This document shows, piece by piece, positions 7,893 to 17,266 of a stretch of 64,000 bases of DNA (position 1 is its first letter; every line of letters starts with the position of its first letter). This stretch comes from Psychrobacillus lasiicapitis (lineage in GTDB: Bacteria > Bacillota > Bacilli > Bacillales_A > Planococcaceae), in NCBI RefSeq assembly GCF_006861795.1, contig NZ_VDGH01000008.1:1-64000 (forward strand), given 5' to 3'. The notes below the pieces were generated by a model. That model worked only from the letters and a program-made list of their open reading frames with translations. It was not told the DNA's origin and searched no databases. A program made the translations under genes and the position numbers.

Positions 7893-10169
7893 TTACTTTT
7901 GCTCTTTTTGTTGTTGCTCTCTATTTTGTTCAATTGTATATTTCCATAAATTACTTCCATCGTAATAATAAAGGTTTCCATTGACATCTTTTACGAGTCC
8001 ATAAACCCCTTTATCTTTCAACCACTCTACTTTAAGCGTATCTTTTGTTACTCTAAATAATTTTCCTTCCACACTTCCGTAAATAAAGCCATCTGGCCCT
8101 TCTACGATTTGTGCGTTACGGAATCTTCCGGAGATTAACTCTAATAATTCAACTGAACGAACATCTGTCCACTCATCTTTATAGACAAATAGCGTTCCAT
8201 CGGCCATTCCCCAAACATTATTATCTTTATCTACTATTAAACTAGTAATCATACTTGAATCAAATGGTAGATGAATATATTTTTTGTCTTCAGGGTTACT
8301 TCTATTAAAGTAGAATAATCTAGCTCCCCTTGGGTTTACTTGTTGGTTCGCATGAATCGATGTTCCACCAAAAACTTGTGTTCCTCTACTAACTAGTGAC
8401 ACGATACTTTGGTTGTAAATATAGTTTTCGTATATTTCCATCTTTTCGTTTTCTGTATTATAGAAAGCAAGAGCACCGCCACCTACACTAGCATCTGGTA
8501 ATGTACCTAATACAATTTCTTTTCCATTATTGTAAGGAGTTACTGCAGTCGATCTTTCTTGTCCGTATTCATTCATACGAATAATTTCTTTTGGATTTCC
8601 ATTATCCCATGGAAGTGCGCGATCATACACAAGTAATCTAGCAAGTGGATACGCACCGATATAGAGTTTATTGTTTATATGATACATGGACTCTATTTGA
8701 CTAATATTTCGGTACAATTCTTTGTTTCCAGTTGCAACGTCATATACTCCAAGACCACCGGACATATATCCATTAGCAAATATTTTCTTCCCATCTTCAC
8801 TTGAAGCTAGCGTATACAACTCTACCGGTTGTTCTGGTAATTCAAATTGATGGTATTGAATTTCTCCTGTTTGTGGATTGTATTCGAATAATTGCCCTAA
8901 ATTATCGACCATTCCAGATAAAAGAAATTCTGTTGGTTCTTCTACGATAGGTTCTTCGATAACTGTATCCTCAGTAGTTGGTGTTTCCACTGCAGAAGTT
9001 CCTTGTGATTCTTTCAAAGCTTTTTCACGGAATGCTTGTTCAAATAGTGCCTCAAAGTCTACCTTCTTATCTTCTGCTTTTTTCTCACCTTTTACGATAA
9101 AGTCCAGATTAATTGCTTCTGTCCCTTTTGGTAAATATAATCCAAGCTCCGTATGGGCTTTTGTATCGAAGTCATAGCGGATCAGTTGTTGTGCTTTTGT
9201 ATAGTATAACGATTTGCCATCTGGTGATAGTGTAGAAACAGTTTTAGAATTCAGTTCAAACTCGTCTACGATTTTCAATGTTTTTCTATCGAAAACTACT
9301 GCCACATTAGATGGGTATAATCTCGCCACGACATAATCGTCCGTTAATACTAAATCTTGCGCATATTTTTCAGACATATATTTGGCTGGTAAAAAGGATG
9401 TGAAATTTTTCGTACCAGGCTTTTTCACTAATAAATCCATATTCGAACCAATCGATACGTAAATTTCATCTCGTTCTTCATCAGCAACGATTGCTTTCAC
9501 AAAATCTTTTCTTTTACGAATTTGACCGTACTCTTCAATTTGTTTCGTTTCTGTGTCAAATGCTACAAGCGAGCCGCCGTATGCTGAACCAGCATATACT
9601 TTATTGCCAGAGACGATTAAATCTTGGATAGATGTATCACTTTTATTCGAAAAGATCGCCCCGTGATTTTCAAACACTTCGGTATTTGGATCATAGCTAT
9701 ATAGCACACTTGAAACAGATCCACCAACCCAAAGCTTTCCATTTTCATCTACGTCAAGTCCCCAAGCGCTTTTTGAATCTTCTAACGTAAATGTATGTAT
9801 CGTTTCCTTAGTTTGATAATCTACCACAACTAATGCTGCTGGTGCTCCATGCATGATGTAATAAATGAAATATTCGCCTTTGTCATTTGCAGCAATTTTA
9901 GATGAAATGGCAGATGATTTGAAAATCATCGGACCTAAGTTTTCATACCCTTCTTGAATAACTTCTTCCTCTGGCTCTTGTTCAATTGCATCTTCTAACC
10001 ATTCTTCCACGTTACCTTCGACTTCAATTACTTCTTCCCCAGTCCCTACCGGTTCAACTATTACCTCTTCTAAAGTTGTCTCTGTTTTGGGTAATTCTTC
10101 CGCATTTGCCACACTATTTAAGGGTGTCGCTAACATAGCAGCCATCACTGGAATATAAATTTTCTTCAT
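7893..10169 (-). CDS. Secreted double beta-propeller protein with acidic linkers
   Basis: A 758-residue exported protein with a signal peptide (residues 1-23, cleavage after ANA). An acidic Glu/Val-rich stretch follows (about 24-75). A first block of repeated beta-blades (about 80-370; GKLWVGGSVSSVLYSYDP, KVYAGSAYGGSLVAFD) leads to a second acidic linker (about 375-415) and a second blade block (about 415-750; GKKIFANGYMSGGLGVYD). The blades resemble WD40/SMP-30/PQQ-type propellers, but I cannot name a family and see no catalytic motif. AAAGGGG precedes the ATG. It is divergent from secA2 and lies upstream of the phosphodiester glycosidase gene, so a role in binding or handling surface glycan is plausible but unproven. 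Confidence 0.75.
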   Translation of the reverse strand: MKKIYIPVMAAMLATPLNSVANAEELPKTETTLEEVIVEPVGTGEEVIEVEGNVEEWLEDAIEQEPEEEVIQEGYENLGPMIFKSSAISSKIAANDKGEYFIYYIMHGAPAALVVVDYQTKETIHTFTLEDSKSAWGLDVDENGKLWVGGSVSSVLYSYDPNTEVFENHGAIFSNKSDTSIQDLIVSGNKVYAGSAYGGSLVAFDTETKQIEEYGQIRKRKDFVKAIVADEERDEIYVSIGSNMDLLVKKPGTKNFTSFLPAKYMSEKYAQDLVLTDDYVVARLYPSNVAVVFDRKTLKIVDEFELNSKTVSTLSPDGKSLYYTKAQQLIRYDFDTKAHTELGLYLPKGTEAINLDFIVKGEKKAEDKKVDFEALFEQAFREKALKESQGTSAVETPTTEDTVIEEPIVEEPTEFLLSGMVDNLGQLFEYNPQTGEIQYHQFELPEQPVELYTLASSEDGKKIFANGYMSGGLGVYDVATGNKELYRNISQIESMYHINNKLYIGAYPLARLLVYDRALPWDNGNPKEIIRMNEYGQERSTAVTPYNNGKEIVLGTLPDASVGGGALAFYNTENEKMEIYENYIYNQSIVSLVSRGTQVFGGTSIHANQQVNPRGARLFYFNRSNPEDKKYIHLPFDSSMITSLIVDKDNNVWGMADGTLFVYKDEWTDVRSVELLELISGRFRNAQIVEGPDGFIYGSVEGKLFRVTKDTLKVEWLKDKGVYGLVKDVNGNLYYYDGSNLWKYTIEQNREQQQKEQK

Positions 10170-10436
10170 ATTAAAACCCCTTTCATGTATAGTTTAACAT
10201 TAACATCATTTGGTAACATTTAAAACTTATAGTTGTAATATAATTGAAATATTATATCTTATTTTCCTTGTCGAATGAGTATCAAGATTAAGTGAGAAAT
10301 TGTTCATAGGATTGTGACATCCATGCGACAACAGCAAACTGATCACCTAACGAAAGGCTAATTCTATTCATATCCAGTCGAGGGCTATCCTCGCCCTCAT
10401 TAAGTTCAGTTTGAAAATGCTTGCAACTTTGTTTCA

Positions 10437-10445
10437 TGATATAAT
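10437..10445 (+). promoter_or_regulatory. Extended -10 promoter element of secA2
   Basis: TGATATAAT is a consensus extended -10 (TGnTATAAT) 34-42 bp before the secA2 start. No good -35 hexamer is visible at 16-18 bp spacing. The rest of the 309-bp divergent gap (10170-10478) holds a small GAGGGC/GCCCTC hairpin at about 10380-10398 and no convincing gene. Confidence 0.6.
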
Positions 10446-10478
10446 AGGCAATGGAATTTAAAAGTAGGGAGAATGAAC

Positions 10479-12839
10479 ATGTTACATTCTATTAAGAAGA
10501 TGATTTCTGGTGAAGTAATAGAGTTAAAGCAACTCAAAAAAATAGTATCTAAGATTAATGCTTTGGAAGATTCATTTACAAATAAAACAGATTTAGAGCT
10601 TCAATCATATACAACTAGTTTTCGTGATCAATTAAATAATGGAGCAACTCCAGAAGAAATTATGTTGGAAGCTTTTGCGGTCGTTCGCGAAGCTTCAAAA
10701 CGAGTGTTAGGAAAACGACATTATGATACACAGTTAATGGGTGGTGCAGTATTAACGCAATCTCAAATTGCTCAAATGCAAACCGGAGAAGGTAAAACAT
10801 TAGTGGCAACACTACCCGCGTATGTAATGGCACTACACGGAAAAGGAACGCATATTATTACAGCCAATGAATATTTGGCGAGCCGAGATTTTGAAGAGAT
10901 GAAACCATTATTTGAGTTTTTAGGCTTAACAGTCGGATTAAATATTTCCGGCTTGGAAAGTGACGAAAAACAAGTTGCCTATAACTGTGACATCACTTAT
11001 GGTACCGGCACGGAATTTGGTTTTGATTATTTAAGAGACCATATGGTGCAAAGCGAAGATCAGCTTGTGCAACGACCATTGTTTTATGCGTTAATCGATG
11101 AAGTAGATAGTATATTGATCGATGAAGCGCGCACTCCTTTGATCATCGCAGGAAAGTCTAATGCAAGCTTGAATTTGTTTCCAATTATGCAGCTAGTTAT
11201 TAGCTCATTCAAGGATGAAGAAGATTACAATTATTATCCAGAAACAAAACAAATCGTTTTATTGGATAATGGTGCAGATCGATTAGAAGAAGCATTTGGC
11301 ATTGATAACGTATACGACCGAGAGCATCGTGAATTTATGCATATTGCAATGCAAACGCTCCGTGCAAAAGTAGTCATGCGTAAAGATGTGGACTATATCG
11401 TAAAAGACGATAAGGTTATGATCGTGGATCCATATACTGGACGTATTATGGAAGGTCGTACATTTAGCGACGGGCTTCATCAAGCGATTGAAGCGAAAGA
11501 AAAAGTTTCAATTAAAGAAGAAAACAATACACAGGCTTCTATTATGATTCAACATTATTTCAGACTGTACAAACATGTCTCTGGAATGACAGGTAGTGCC
11601 GTTCCTTCTCGCGATGAGTTTTGGGAGACATACAACTTACGCGTAACGGAAATACCGACAAATAAACCAAACAAACGGATCGATATGGAAACGCTTGTCT
11701 ATTTAACCTATGAAGATAAGATGAAAAAAATTGTGGAAGAAACGCAAAAGTACCATAAGACAGGACGTCCCGTTTTAATCGGAACGACTTCTATCGAACA
11801 ATCCGAAAAACTTTCTTCCTATTTAAAAGAACGTTCAATCGAACATTCTATACTGAATGCAAAAACAGTAGAAGATGAAGCAGAGCTAATCTCCCAAGCC
11901 GGGCAGATGAATAAAATTATGCTCGCAACGAATATGGCAGGGCGAGGAACCGATATCAATTTAGGCGAAGGCGTTGCAGAACTTGGCGGTCTTCATATCA
12001 TGGGTACTGAGCTTCATAGTAGTGCTCGAATTGACATGCAGCTACGAGGTCGCGGTGGTCGCCAAGGAGATCCAGGCAGCTCCCAATTTATCATTTCCTT
12101 GCAGGATGAGCTATTCAACTATTACGATGAAGAGGAATTCGCTAAATACAAAAACAAGTTGAAAACAGATGAGACTGGTTTAGTTATTTCATCTAATCCA
12201 ATAAAATTTGTGTACAATGTTCAAAACGTAATCGAAGGTATGCATTTCTCGAGTCGCTCTCATTTATTGAAATTAGATGATATCAATAATGATCAACAAC
12301 GCGTTATGTATAATTACCGAGAAAAAGCGTTAAAAGTAGAAAACATGCAAATGCTTATCATAGATGCGATGCACGAACGCTTAAATAATTTAATCGATGA
12401 GCTTGCAGAAAACGACGTGCATGAATCTAGTATTTTAAATGAAATTATGGATGAAATTAAAATCATTTCGATGCTCACATCGTATGAGGATGATTCATTT
12501 ACTTCTTTAGATCCAGAAAACAAAGGCCAATTGAAGGAAGCACTAGAGGCTGTTTATGAGAAAGCTTTCGAGATTGTCAATATGACAAGTAGCGATAGCG
12601 AAGATTGGAGAAATATTCAATCCTACTATACAGAAACTCTAGATCGCCTGTGGATTGGGCATTTAGACAATCTGCATCATTTAAGAGAAGGTATCAGCAT
12701 CCGCGGATACGGTCAAGAAGATCCGTATCGCCTTTACTCTTTCGATGCGCTTCACCTTTTCCAAGGAATGCTTCATACATTCTTTAGAGACGTGATTCGA
12801 TATAATTTGCAGGTAAATGGTGTTAAAGAGGAACAATAG
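10479..12839 (+). CDS. secA2: Accessory Sec ATPase SecA2
   Basis: A DEAD-like motor ATPase that drives export through SecYEG. Walker A is MQTGEGKT (about residue 100) and Walker B is IDEVDS with the IDEAR extension; the MAGRGTDI and RGRGGRQGDPG helicase motifs follow. The protein is about 786 residues and stops at VNGVKEEQ, without the C-terminal Cys/His zinc tail of housekeeping SecA. That length and the missing tail match SecA2 of Listeria or Staphylococcus (about 776-796). I choose the ATG at 10479, because AGGGAG lies 7 bp before it but only 1 bp before the ATG at 10473. The divergent secreted proteins and nearby glycan genes are candidate clients. Confidence 0.88.
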   Translation: MLHSIKKMISGEVIELKQLKKIVSKINALEDSFTNKTDLELQSYTTSFRDQLNNGATPEEIMLEAFAVVREASKRVLGKRHYDTQLMGGAVLTQSQIAQMQTGEGKTLVATLPAYVMALHGKGTHIITANEYLASRDFEEMKPLFEFLGLTVGLNISGLESDEKQVAYNCDITYGTGTEFGFDYLRDHMVQSEDQLVQRPLFYALIDEVDSILIDEARTPLIIAGKSNASLNLFPIMQLVISSFKDEEDYNYYPETKQIVLLDNGADRLEEAFGIDNVYDREHREFMHIAMQTLRAKVVMRKDVDYIVKDDKVMIVDPYTGRIMEGRTFSDGLHQAIEAKEKVSIKEENNTQASIMIQHYFRLYKHVSGMTGSAVPSRDEFWETYNLRVTEIPTNKPNKRIDMETLVYLTYEDKMKKIVEETQKYHKTGRPVLIGTTSIEQSEKLSSYLKERSIEHSILNAKTVEDEAELISQAGQMNKIMLATNMAGRGTDINLGEGVAELGGLHIMGTELHSSARIDMQLRGRGGRQGDPGSSQFIISLQDELFNYYDEEEFAKYKNKLKTDETGLVISSNPIKFVYNVQNVIEGMHFSSRSHLLKLDDINNDQQRVMYNYREKALKVENMQMLIIDAMHERLNNLIDELAENDVHESSILNEIMDEIKIISMLTSYEDDSFTSLDPENKGQLKEALEAVYEKAFEIVNMTSSDSEDWRNIQSYYTETLDRLWIGHLDNLHHLREGISIRGYGQEDPYRLYSFDALHLFQGMLHTFFRDVIRYNLQVNGVKEEQ

Positions 12840-12851
12840 ACTACCTTTTAT

Positions 12852-12893
12852 AGAGTGTTAGAAGTGGCTTGGTCACTTCTAACACTCTTTTTG
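12852..12893 (+). terminator. Terminator of secA2
   Basis: A perfect 15-bp stem (12852-12866 with 12874-12888), a 7-base loop and a following T-run lie 12 bp after the secA2 stop. Confidence 0.93.
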
Positions 12894-12940
12894 TTTGAGA
12901 TGAATAACTAGTAATGAATATTTCCTAATATTGGATTTTA

Positions 12941-13045
12941 CAACTAAATCGTGCTTTTTTACAACTAAATCTTGAAAGATTCCAACTAAACATGCCAAAA
13001 TTCCAACTAACACGCTCATTTTTCCAACTAAATCTGAAATCCAAG
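12941..13045. repeat. 21-bp-period array, five units (CAACTAA core)
   Basis: CAACTAA starts at 12941, 12962, 12983, 13004 and 13025, exactly 21 bp apart. The rest of each unit is variable but usually ends TTTA or TTC. The array sits between the secA2 terminator and the pgi terminator, in a convergent gap. The minus strand is open through the array as degenerate heptapeptides (FSW/VSW core), an automatic result of the 21-bp period, and no ribosome site precedes that frame. I regard it as non-coding. Confidence 0.85.
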
Positions 13046-13086
13046 AAAAATGACTGCTTTTCTTCCCATTCTAATCTTTTCCACAC

Positions 13087-13130
13087 AAAAAAAGTCAGTA
13101 CAACGAGGAATTCCTCGTTACACTGACTTT
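13087..13130 (-). terminator. Terminator of pgi (40-bp near-perfect palindrome)
   Basis: 13091-13110 pairs with 13111-13130 (AAAGTCAGT and AACGAGGAA arms, two mismatched positions each side). Seven U follow on the minus strand. The symmetry may let it act in both directions. Confidence 0.9.
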
Positions 13131-13150
13131 CTAAATTTACTACCAAGTGA

Positions 13151-14506
13151 TCAATCAAAAATCTCGGACAATCTTTCTTCCAATTCATCCTTCAATGACT
13201 CATATCCAGGCTTGTTCAATAGTGCAAAAATATTATTTTTATACGACTCGACACCTGGTTGGTCGAATGGATTTACTCCCGATAAATAAGCACTCATGGC
13301 ACATGCCTTCTCAAAGAAATACAGTAAATACCCTAAATGATATTCGTCCAGTTTATCAATCTCCACTTGGATAACAGGCACGCCTCCATCATAATGTGCC
13401 AAAATCGAACTATTTTTTGCGATGGTGTTAATATCATGGAACGTTTTATCCTCTAGGAAATTTAACTGATCAAAGTTATTCTCTACAGACTGAATCGTAC
13501 AATCCTCTTGTTGATTGCGCACATGTAAAATCGTTTCAAAGATTTGACGTTTTCCTGCTTGAATATACTGACCTATAGAATGTAAATCCGTTGTATATGT
13601 AACAGAAACAGGGAAAATTCCTTTTTCATCTTTCCCTTCACTTTCTCCAAATAATTGCTTCCACCACTCAAATACATTACGTAAAGAAGGTTCAAAAGAA
13701 GCCATTATTTCAATAATATATCCTTTTTTCTCTAGCAAATATCTAGATAAAGCATATTCATAGGCTTCATTTTCTTTGTAATTGGAAAACATTAAATCAT
13801 TTGTCGCTTGCTTGGCACCATCTAATAACGCTTGAATATCTATGCCGCCAACAGCTAGCGGAAATAATCCGACTGGAGTTAAAACGGAAAAGCGTCCACC
13901 TACATCTGCGGGAACTTCAAAACTTCTATAGCCCCCATCCAATGCAAGCTTTCTTAATAAGCCATTCTCAGGATCCGTAGTTAAGATAATTCTATTTTTC
14001 ATTTCCTCGCCATAGCGTTTTTCCATATATGACTTAATGACACGGAACGAAATTGCTGGTTCAAGCGTCGTTCCTGATTTTGAAATGACATTTACGTACA
14101 CTTCTCGATCATCTACATATTGAAGCAATTGATTGATATAAGCACCACTCATATTCTGCCCTGCGTAAATTACTTCAGTTTCTCCTGATTTCTTCGAAAA
14201 ATAAGGGGTTAACGCATCTTGAACAGCTTTGGCACCCAAATAGGAACCACCAATTCCAATGACTATGAGAACAGCAGATTGGCTTCGTATTTCATTTGCA
14301 ACCGCAAGTATTCGATCTATTTCTTCTTTATCTTGTTTTGTAGCTAGTTCTATCCAGCCTAACGCATCACGGTCATTACTTGTTGGTGCATGCATTTCTT
14401 CATGTATCAGACTAATTATATTTGTATATTTATTTTTTTCTTCTTCATTAATAAACTTTGATAATAAGGAAAAGTTTAATGAGAAGGCTTGTTTTGTAAC
14501 AGTCAA
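13151..14506 (-). CDS. pgi: Glucose-6-phosphate isomerase
   Basis: The 451-residue enzyme interconverts glucose-6-phosphate and fructose-6-phosphate in glycolysis. It has the short Bacillus-type length and the family motifs GIGGSYLGAKAV, VISKSGTTLEPA, GGRFSVLTPVGLFPLA and the C-terminal GVNPFDQPGVESYK, which carries the lysine that works in catalysis. The start is TTG at 14506 with AGGAGGAAA upstream. It is a single-gene unit ending in the palindromic terminator at 13087-13130 and faces secA2 head-on. Confidence 0.96.
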   Translation of the reverse strand: MTVTKQAFSLNFSLLSKFINEEEKNKYTNIISLIHEEMHAPTSNDRDALGWIELATKQDKEEIDRILAVANEIRSQSAVLIVIGIGGSYLGAKAVQDALTPYFSKKSGETEVIYAGQNMSGAYINQLLQYVDDREVYVNVISKSGTTLEPAISFRVIKSYMEKRYGEEMKNRIILTTDPENGLLRKLALDGGYRSFEVPADVGGRFSVLTPVGLFPLAVGGIDIQALLDGAKQATNDLMFSNYKENEAYEYALSRYLLEKKGYIIEIMASFEPSLRNVFEWWKQLFGESEGKDEKGIFPVSVTYTTDLHSIGQYIQAGKRQIFETILHVRNQQEDCTIQSVENNFDQLNFLEDKTFHDINTIAKNSSILAHYDGGVPVIQVEIDKLDEYHLGYLLYFFEKACAMSAYLSGVNPFDQPGVESYKNNIFALLNKPGYESLKDELEERLSEIFD

Positions 14507-14585
14507 TTGGATTTCCTCCTGCGAGCTTTGTATTCATTTATCCTCCTATATTAGCATATTTCAGTAGGCTTTTCCTCTTCTTGAA

Positions 14586-14617
14586 GTAGTAAGCTAAAAA
14601 GTACTACTCCTTACTAC
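14586..14617. other. Inverted repeat in the gap upstream of pgi
   Basis: GTAGTAAG (14586-14593) pairs with CTTACTAC (14610-14617). The surrounding gap, 14507-14806, lies between the BASS transporter gene end and pgi and holds no gene or U-tract terminator that I can see. It should contain the pgi promoter, but no strong -35/-10 pair stands out. Confidence 0.3.
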
Positions 14618-14806
14618 ATGTATTGACTAACCAGTGGCAACTATTAGACTACTTATAGACTTTATATATAGGTTTTATTAATAGATAAACCTAACGTGAT
14701 TTCTGAAATAGTAGTGACCATTTTGTTCAAAGAGAGAGAAACCTTACAATCTTGCTACTTAAAATAACTTTATGTAAGAAAGTGACAAATCAGCAAAAGT
14801 GTCCCT

Positions 14807-15751
14807 TTAAATTTCTTTTTTGTTTGCAAAAAAGTTAGCAACGATAGCACCAATGGTTAGATTGACAACCATATTGGCCACAGCTGGTACTGCTGCAAGA
14901 GAGCTAACATGTTCCATGGCTAATGTTGCCGCTAATGCAGTGTTACATATACCAGTATGAAACAAAATTGCTCGTGCATTTTGCTCGGGAACCTTCCACC
15001 ATTTAGCAAGTAAATAACCAGCACACATTGGTATAGATACTTGAAAAAACACTGCTACAAAAATAAGAGGTAATATCGATAGATTTGCTTGAAGTGAGCT
15101 TTGCGCACTTGATACAACGGATAACACAACGATAAATAAAGCAAGTTGAGAAAGAACAGGTGTATATGGTTTGACCTTTTCTATTTTTTCACCAAACTTC
15201 CACTGGATGTATAGACCTAAAAATAGTGGAATAAATACGATGTAAATAATATTTAAAAATAATGGCCAAAAAGCGATTGGAATGAGCTTTCCCGCAAAAA
15301 ATTGTACTAATGTGGGCGTGAGTATCGGAGAAATAACGGTATCCATTGTCGCCATTGTTATACTTAACGCTGCTTCACCACCCGCTATAAACGTATAAAC
15401 ATTAGCTGATGTCCCGCTTGGAACTGTCCCCGCTAAAATAATTCCAGTTGCTAGTTCAGCATTATTCCCAAAAAATAAATAAGCAACACAAATAGATATG
15501 GCAACCATGATAGACCATTTTAGCAAAACACCTATAAGCGCATGCTTAGGATTTTTAATAACCAATAGCAGCTTTTCAGTTGATAAAGACAAGCCCATTA
15601 ATAAAAATATAGTCCCTAATCCTAAACCTGTTAAATTCCTGATAGGAATAAATAGGTTTGGGAGAAAATAAGCGATAAAGGATAACACAACAATCCAGGC
15701 GGGCATATATTTTGAAATAATATGTGTTGCAATCCGTATAAACTTCATCAT
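14807..15751 (-). CDS. Bile acid:sodium symporter (BASS) family transporter
   Basis: A 314-residue integral membrane protein with about nine to ten hydrophobic helices. It carries the BASS-type GTVPSGTSANVYTFIAGG segment, close to the crossover Na-binding motif, and the C-terminal FHTGICNTALAATLA stretch. It resembles Bacillus YocS and other BASS members that import organic anions or pantoate by sodium symport. It is the last gene of the long catabolic operon, 65 bp after the DUF35 gene, so it may move an organic acid or CoA precursor. GGAGG precedes a double ATG at 15751/15748; either could be used. Confidence 0.82.
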   Translation of the reverse strand: MMKFIRIATHIISKYMPAWIVVLSFIAYFLPNLFIPIRNLTGLGLGTIFLLMGLSLSTEKLLLVIKNPKHALIGVLLKWSIMVAISICVAYLFFGNNAELATGIILAGTVPSGTSANVYTFIAGGEAALSITMATMDTVISPILTPTLVQFFAGKLIPIAFWPLFLNIIYIVFIPLFLGLYIQWKFGEKIEKVKPYTPVLSQLALFIVVLSVVSSAQSSLQANLSILPLIFVAVFFQVSIPMCAGYLLAKWWKVPEQNARAILFHTGICNTALAATLAMEHVSSLAAVPAVANMVVNLTIGAIVANFFANKKEI

Positions 15752-15816
15752 TTAGGCCTCCAAATACAAAACCTGTGCTTTGAATTATTACTGTCCAAAG
15801 CACAGGAAGTTTTACT

Positions 15817-16122
15817 CTATATTTTTTTATACAAGTAAGCACCTTTTTCTACATTCTCAAGTTCCACTTTATCACCAATTTGTACGGGTTCATTTACTCG
15901 TACTGTCACTTTTCCCTTTGCTTCATCAAGCTGAACGAGCGCAACTGTATATGGTGCAATGTCAGCAAATTCAGATGGCGCCACATGAATATCTGTAAAA
16001 CTGTAAACGGTACCTGTGGAAGGCACTTCTAACTCTTCCAACTTTCCTTTTAAACATTTCGGACAAACGTATTTATTGGATATACTTTGATAGTCACATG
16101 AATTACATTGAAATACTTTCAT
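15817..16122 (-). CDS. Zn-ribbon plus OB-fold (DUF35) thiolase partner
   Basis: About 101 residues from the ATG at 16122, which lies 10 bp past the thiolase stop with AAGGGTG upstream. A four-cysteine rubredoxin-like zinc ribbon (CNSC and CPKC) leads into an acyl-CoA-binding OB-fold (GTVYSFTDIHVAP, VALVQLDE). DUF35 proteins are obligate partners or substrate chaperones of SCP-x-type thiolases, and the gene directly follows such a thiolase. A longer in-frame extension to 16182 overlaps the thiolase and lacks a ribosome site. Confidence 0.85.
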   Translation of the reverse strand: MKVFQCNSCDYQSISNKYVCPKCLKGKLEELEVPSTGTVYSFTDIHVAPSEFADIAPYTVALVQLDEAKGKVTVRVNEPVQIGDKVELENVEKGAYLYKKI

Positions 16123-16132
16123 TAAAAATGAT

Positions 16133-17266
16133 TCACACCCTTTCCAAAATATGCACAGTAGAATAAGAACCTGTTCCACCAAGATTTTGCGCTAATGCAA
16201 GTCGTGGATTATCTACTTGGTTTGCTGCATTTCCTCGTAATTGACTTACGAGTTGATAAATTTGTGCAACGCCCGTTGCTCCAATTGGATGTCCGCGTGA
16301 TAACAGACCTCCACTAGTATTGACAGGTTTATCTCCGGTAGATTTTGTTCGTCCCTCTTCTACTGCCTTCCATCCTTCTCGCTTATTAAAAAATCCTAAT
16401 TCCTCGATTGCAATCATCTCTGTCATCGAAAAACAATCATGAATTTCTACTACATCGATATCCTCGGGTCCAACGCCTGCTTTTTCATAAGCAAGTCTAC
16501 CAGATTCACGAATTGCGGGTATCGATAATAGATCATCGGCGTCTTGCATCTGAGTAGGACCGGAAGCTTGAGCTGAAGAACGAATATGAATAGCTGACTT
16601 TTCTTTTGAAATAACAAGCGCAGCTGCTCCGTCCGTCATAGGGGAACAGTCAAATAATCCTAATGGATTCGTGATCATACGAGCGTCCATAATTTCTTCC
16701 AGTGTAGTTGGTTTTCTAAATTGAGCTAGTGGATTATTTAATGCATGTTCTCTATTTTTTAATGCAAGCATTGCTAAATGCTTTTTCGAAGCGCCAGTTT
16801 CATAAAAATAGCGATTAGCAAGAACTCCGAAAAATCCAGGGAATGTAAGTCCAGCATGCTTTTCGTTCGAATCATTATCCATTGCAGCATTGATCGCTTG
16901 TGTAACATCAGCAGTCGAAGCATGTTTCATCTTTTCAACGCCTGCAACAAGTACTGTGTTATACTCACCACTTAAAATCCCTAAAATTCCTTGCCTTAAT
17001 GCGATGCCTCCTGATGCACATGCACCCTCTACTTTTGCAGTAGGGATAAAACCTAAACCTAGCTCATTTGCAACGATGGCACCTAATATTTCTTGGTTGT
17101 AAATGGAACCACCCATGAAGTTTCCAACAAATACGGCATCCACTTTAGGGTTTCCAGCGTCTTCTAAAGCTTGAATACAAGCATCCAGTAACAAATCTTT
17201 CATCGTGCGATCTATAAATGTACCAAATTGTGTCATGCCTATTCCATGTACGTAAACGTTTGTCAT
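16133..17266 (-). CDS. SCP-x/lipid-transfer-type thiolase
   Basis: A 377-residue thiolase-fold enzyme with the nucleophilic cysteine C83 in VEGACASGGIAL and the C-terminal GGLLSRGHPIGATG loop bearing the catalytic histidine. The second cysteine of classical biosynthetic thiolases is not evident, as is usual in this subfamily. It should cleave or form acyl-CoA C-C bonds together with the DUF35 partner that follows. The ATG overlaps the acyl-CoA ligase stop by 4 bp, showing coupling. Within the operon it probably performs the thiolytic step on an unidentified acyl-CoA. Confidence 0.88.
   Translation of the reverse strand: MTNVYVHGIGMTQFGTFIDRTMKDLLLDACIQALEDAGNPKVDAVFVGNFMGGSIYNQEILGAIVANELGLGFIPTAKVEGACASGGIALRQGILGILSGEYNTVLVAGVEKMKHASTADVTQAINAAMDNDSNEKHAGLTFPGFFGVLANRYFYETGASKKHLAMLALKNREHALNNPLAQFRKPTTLEEIMDARMITNPLGLFDCSPMTDGAAALVISKEKSAIHIRSSAQASGPTQMQDADDLLSIPAIRESGRLAYEKAGVGPEDIDVVEIHDCFSMTEMIAIEELGFFNKREGWKAVEEGRTKSTGDKPVNTSGGLLSRGHPIGATGVAQIYQLVSQLRGNAANQVDNPRLALAQNLGGTGSYSTVHILERV

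Noticed and set aside
10288-10437. A 49-residue minus-strand frame in the secA2 divergent gap, and within it TTCGTTAGGTGA, which resembles the start of the M-box magnesium riboswitch
   Set aside because: The rest of the M-box pattern is missing, the frame has no ribosome site, and its start codon overlaps the secA2 -10 element. Probably chance.
12925-13188. Minus-strand frame with FSW/VSW heptapeptides
   Set aside because: It begins inside pgi in another frame and runs through the 21-bp array without a ribosome site.
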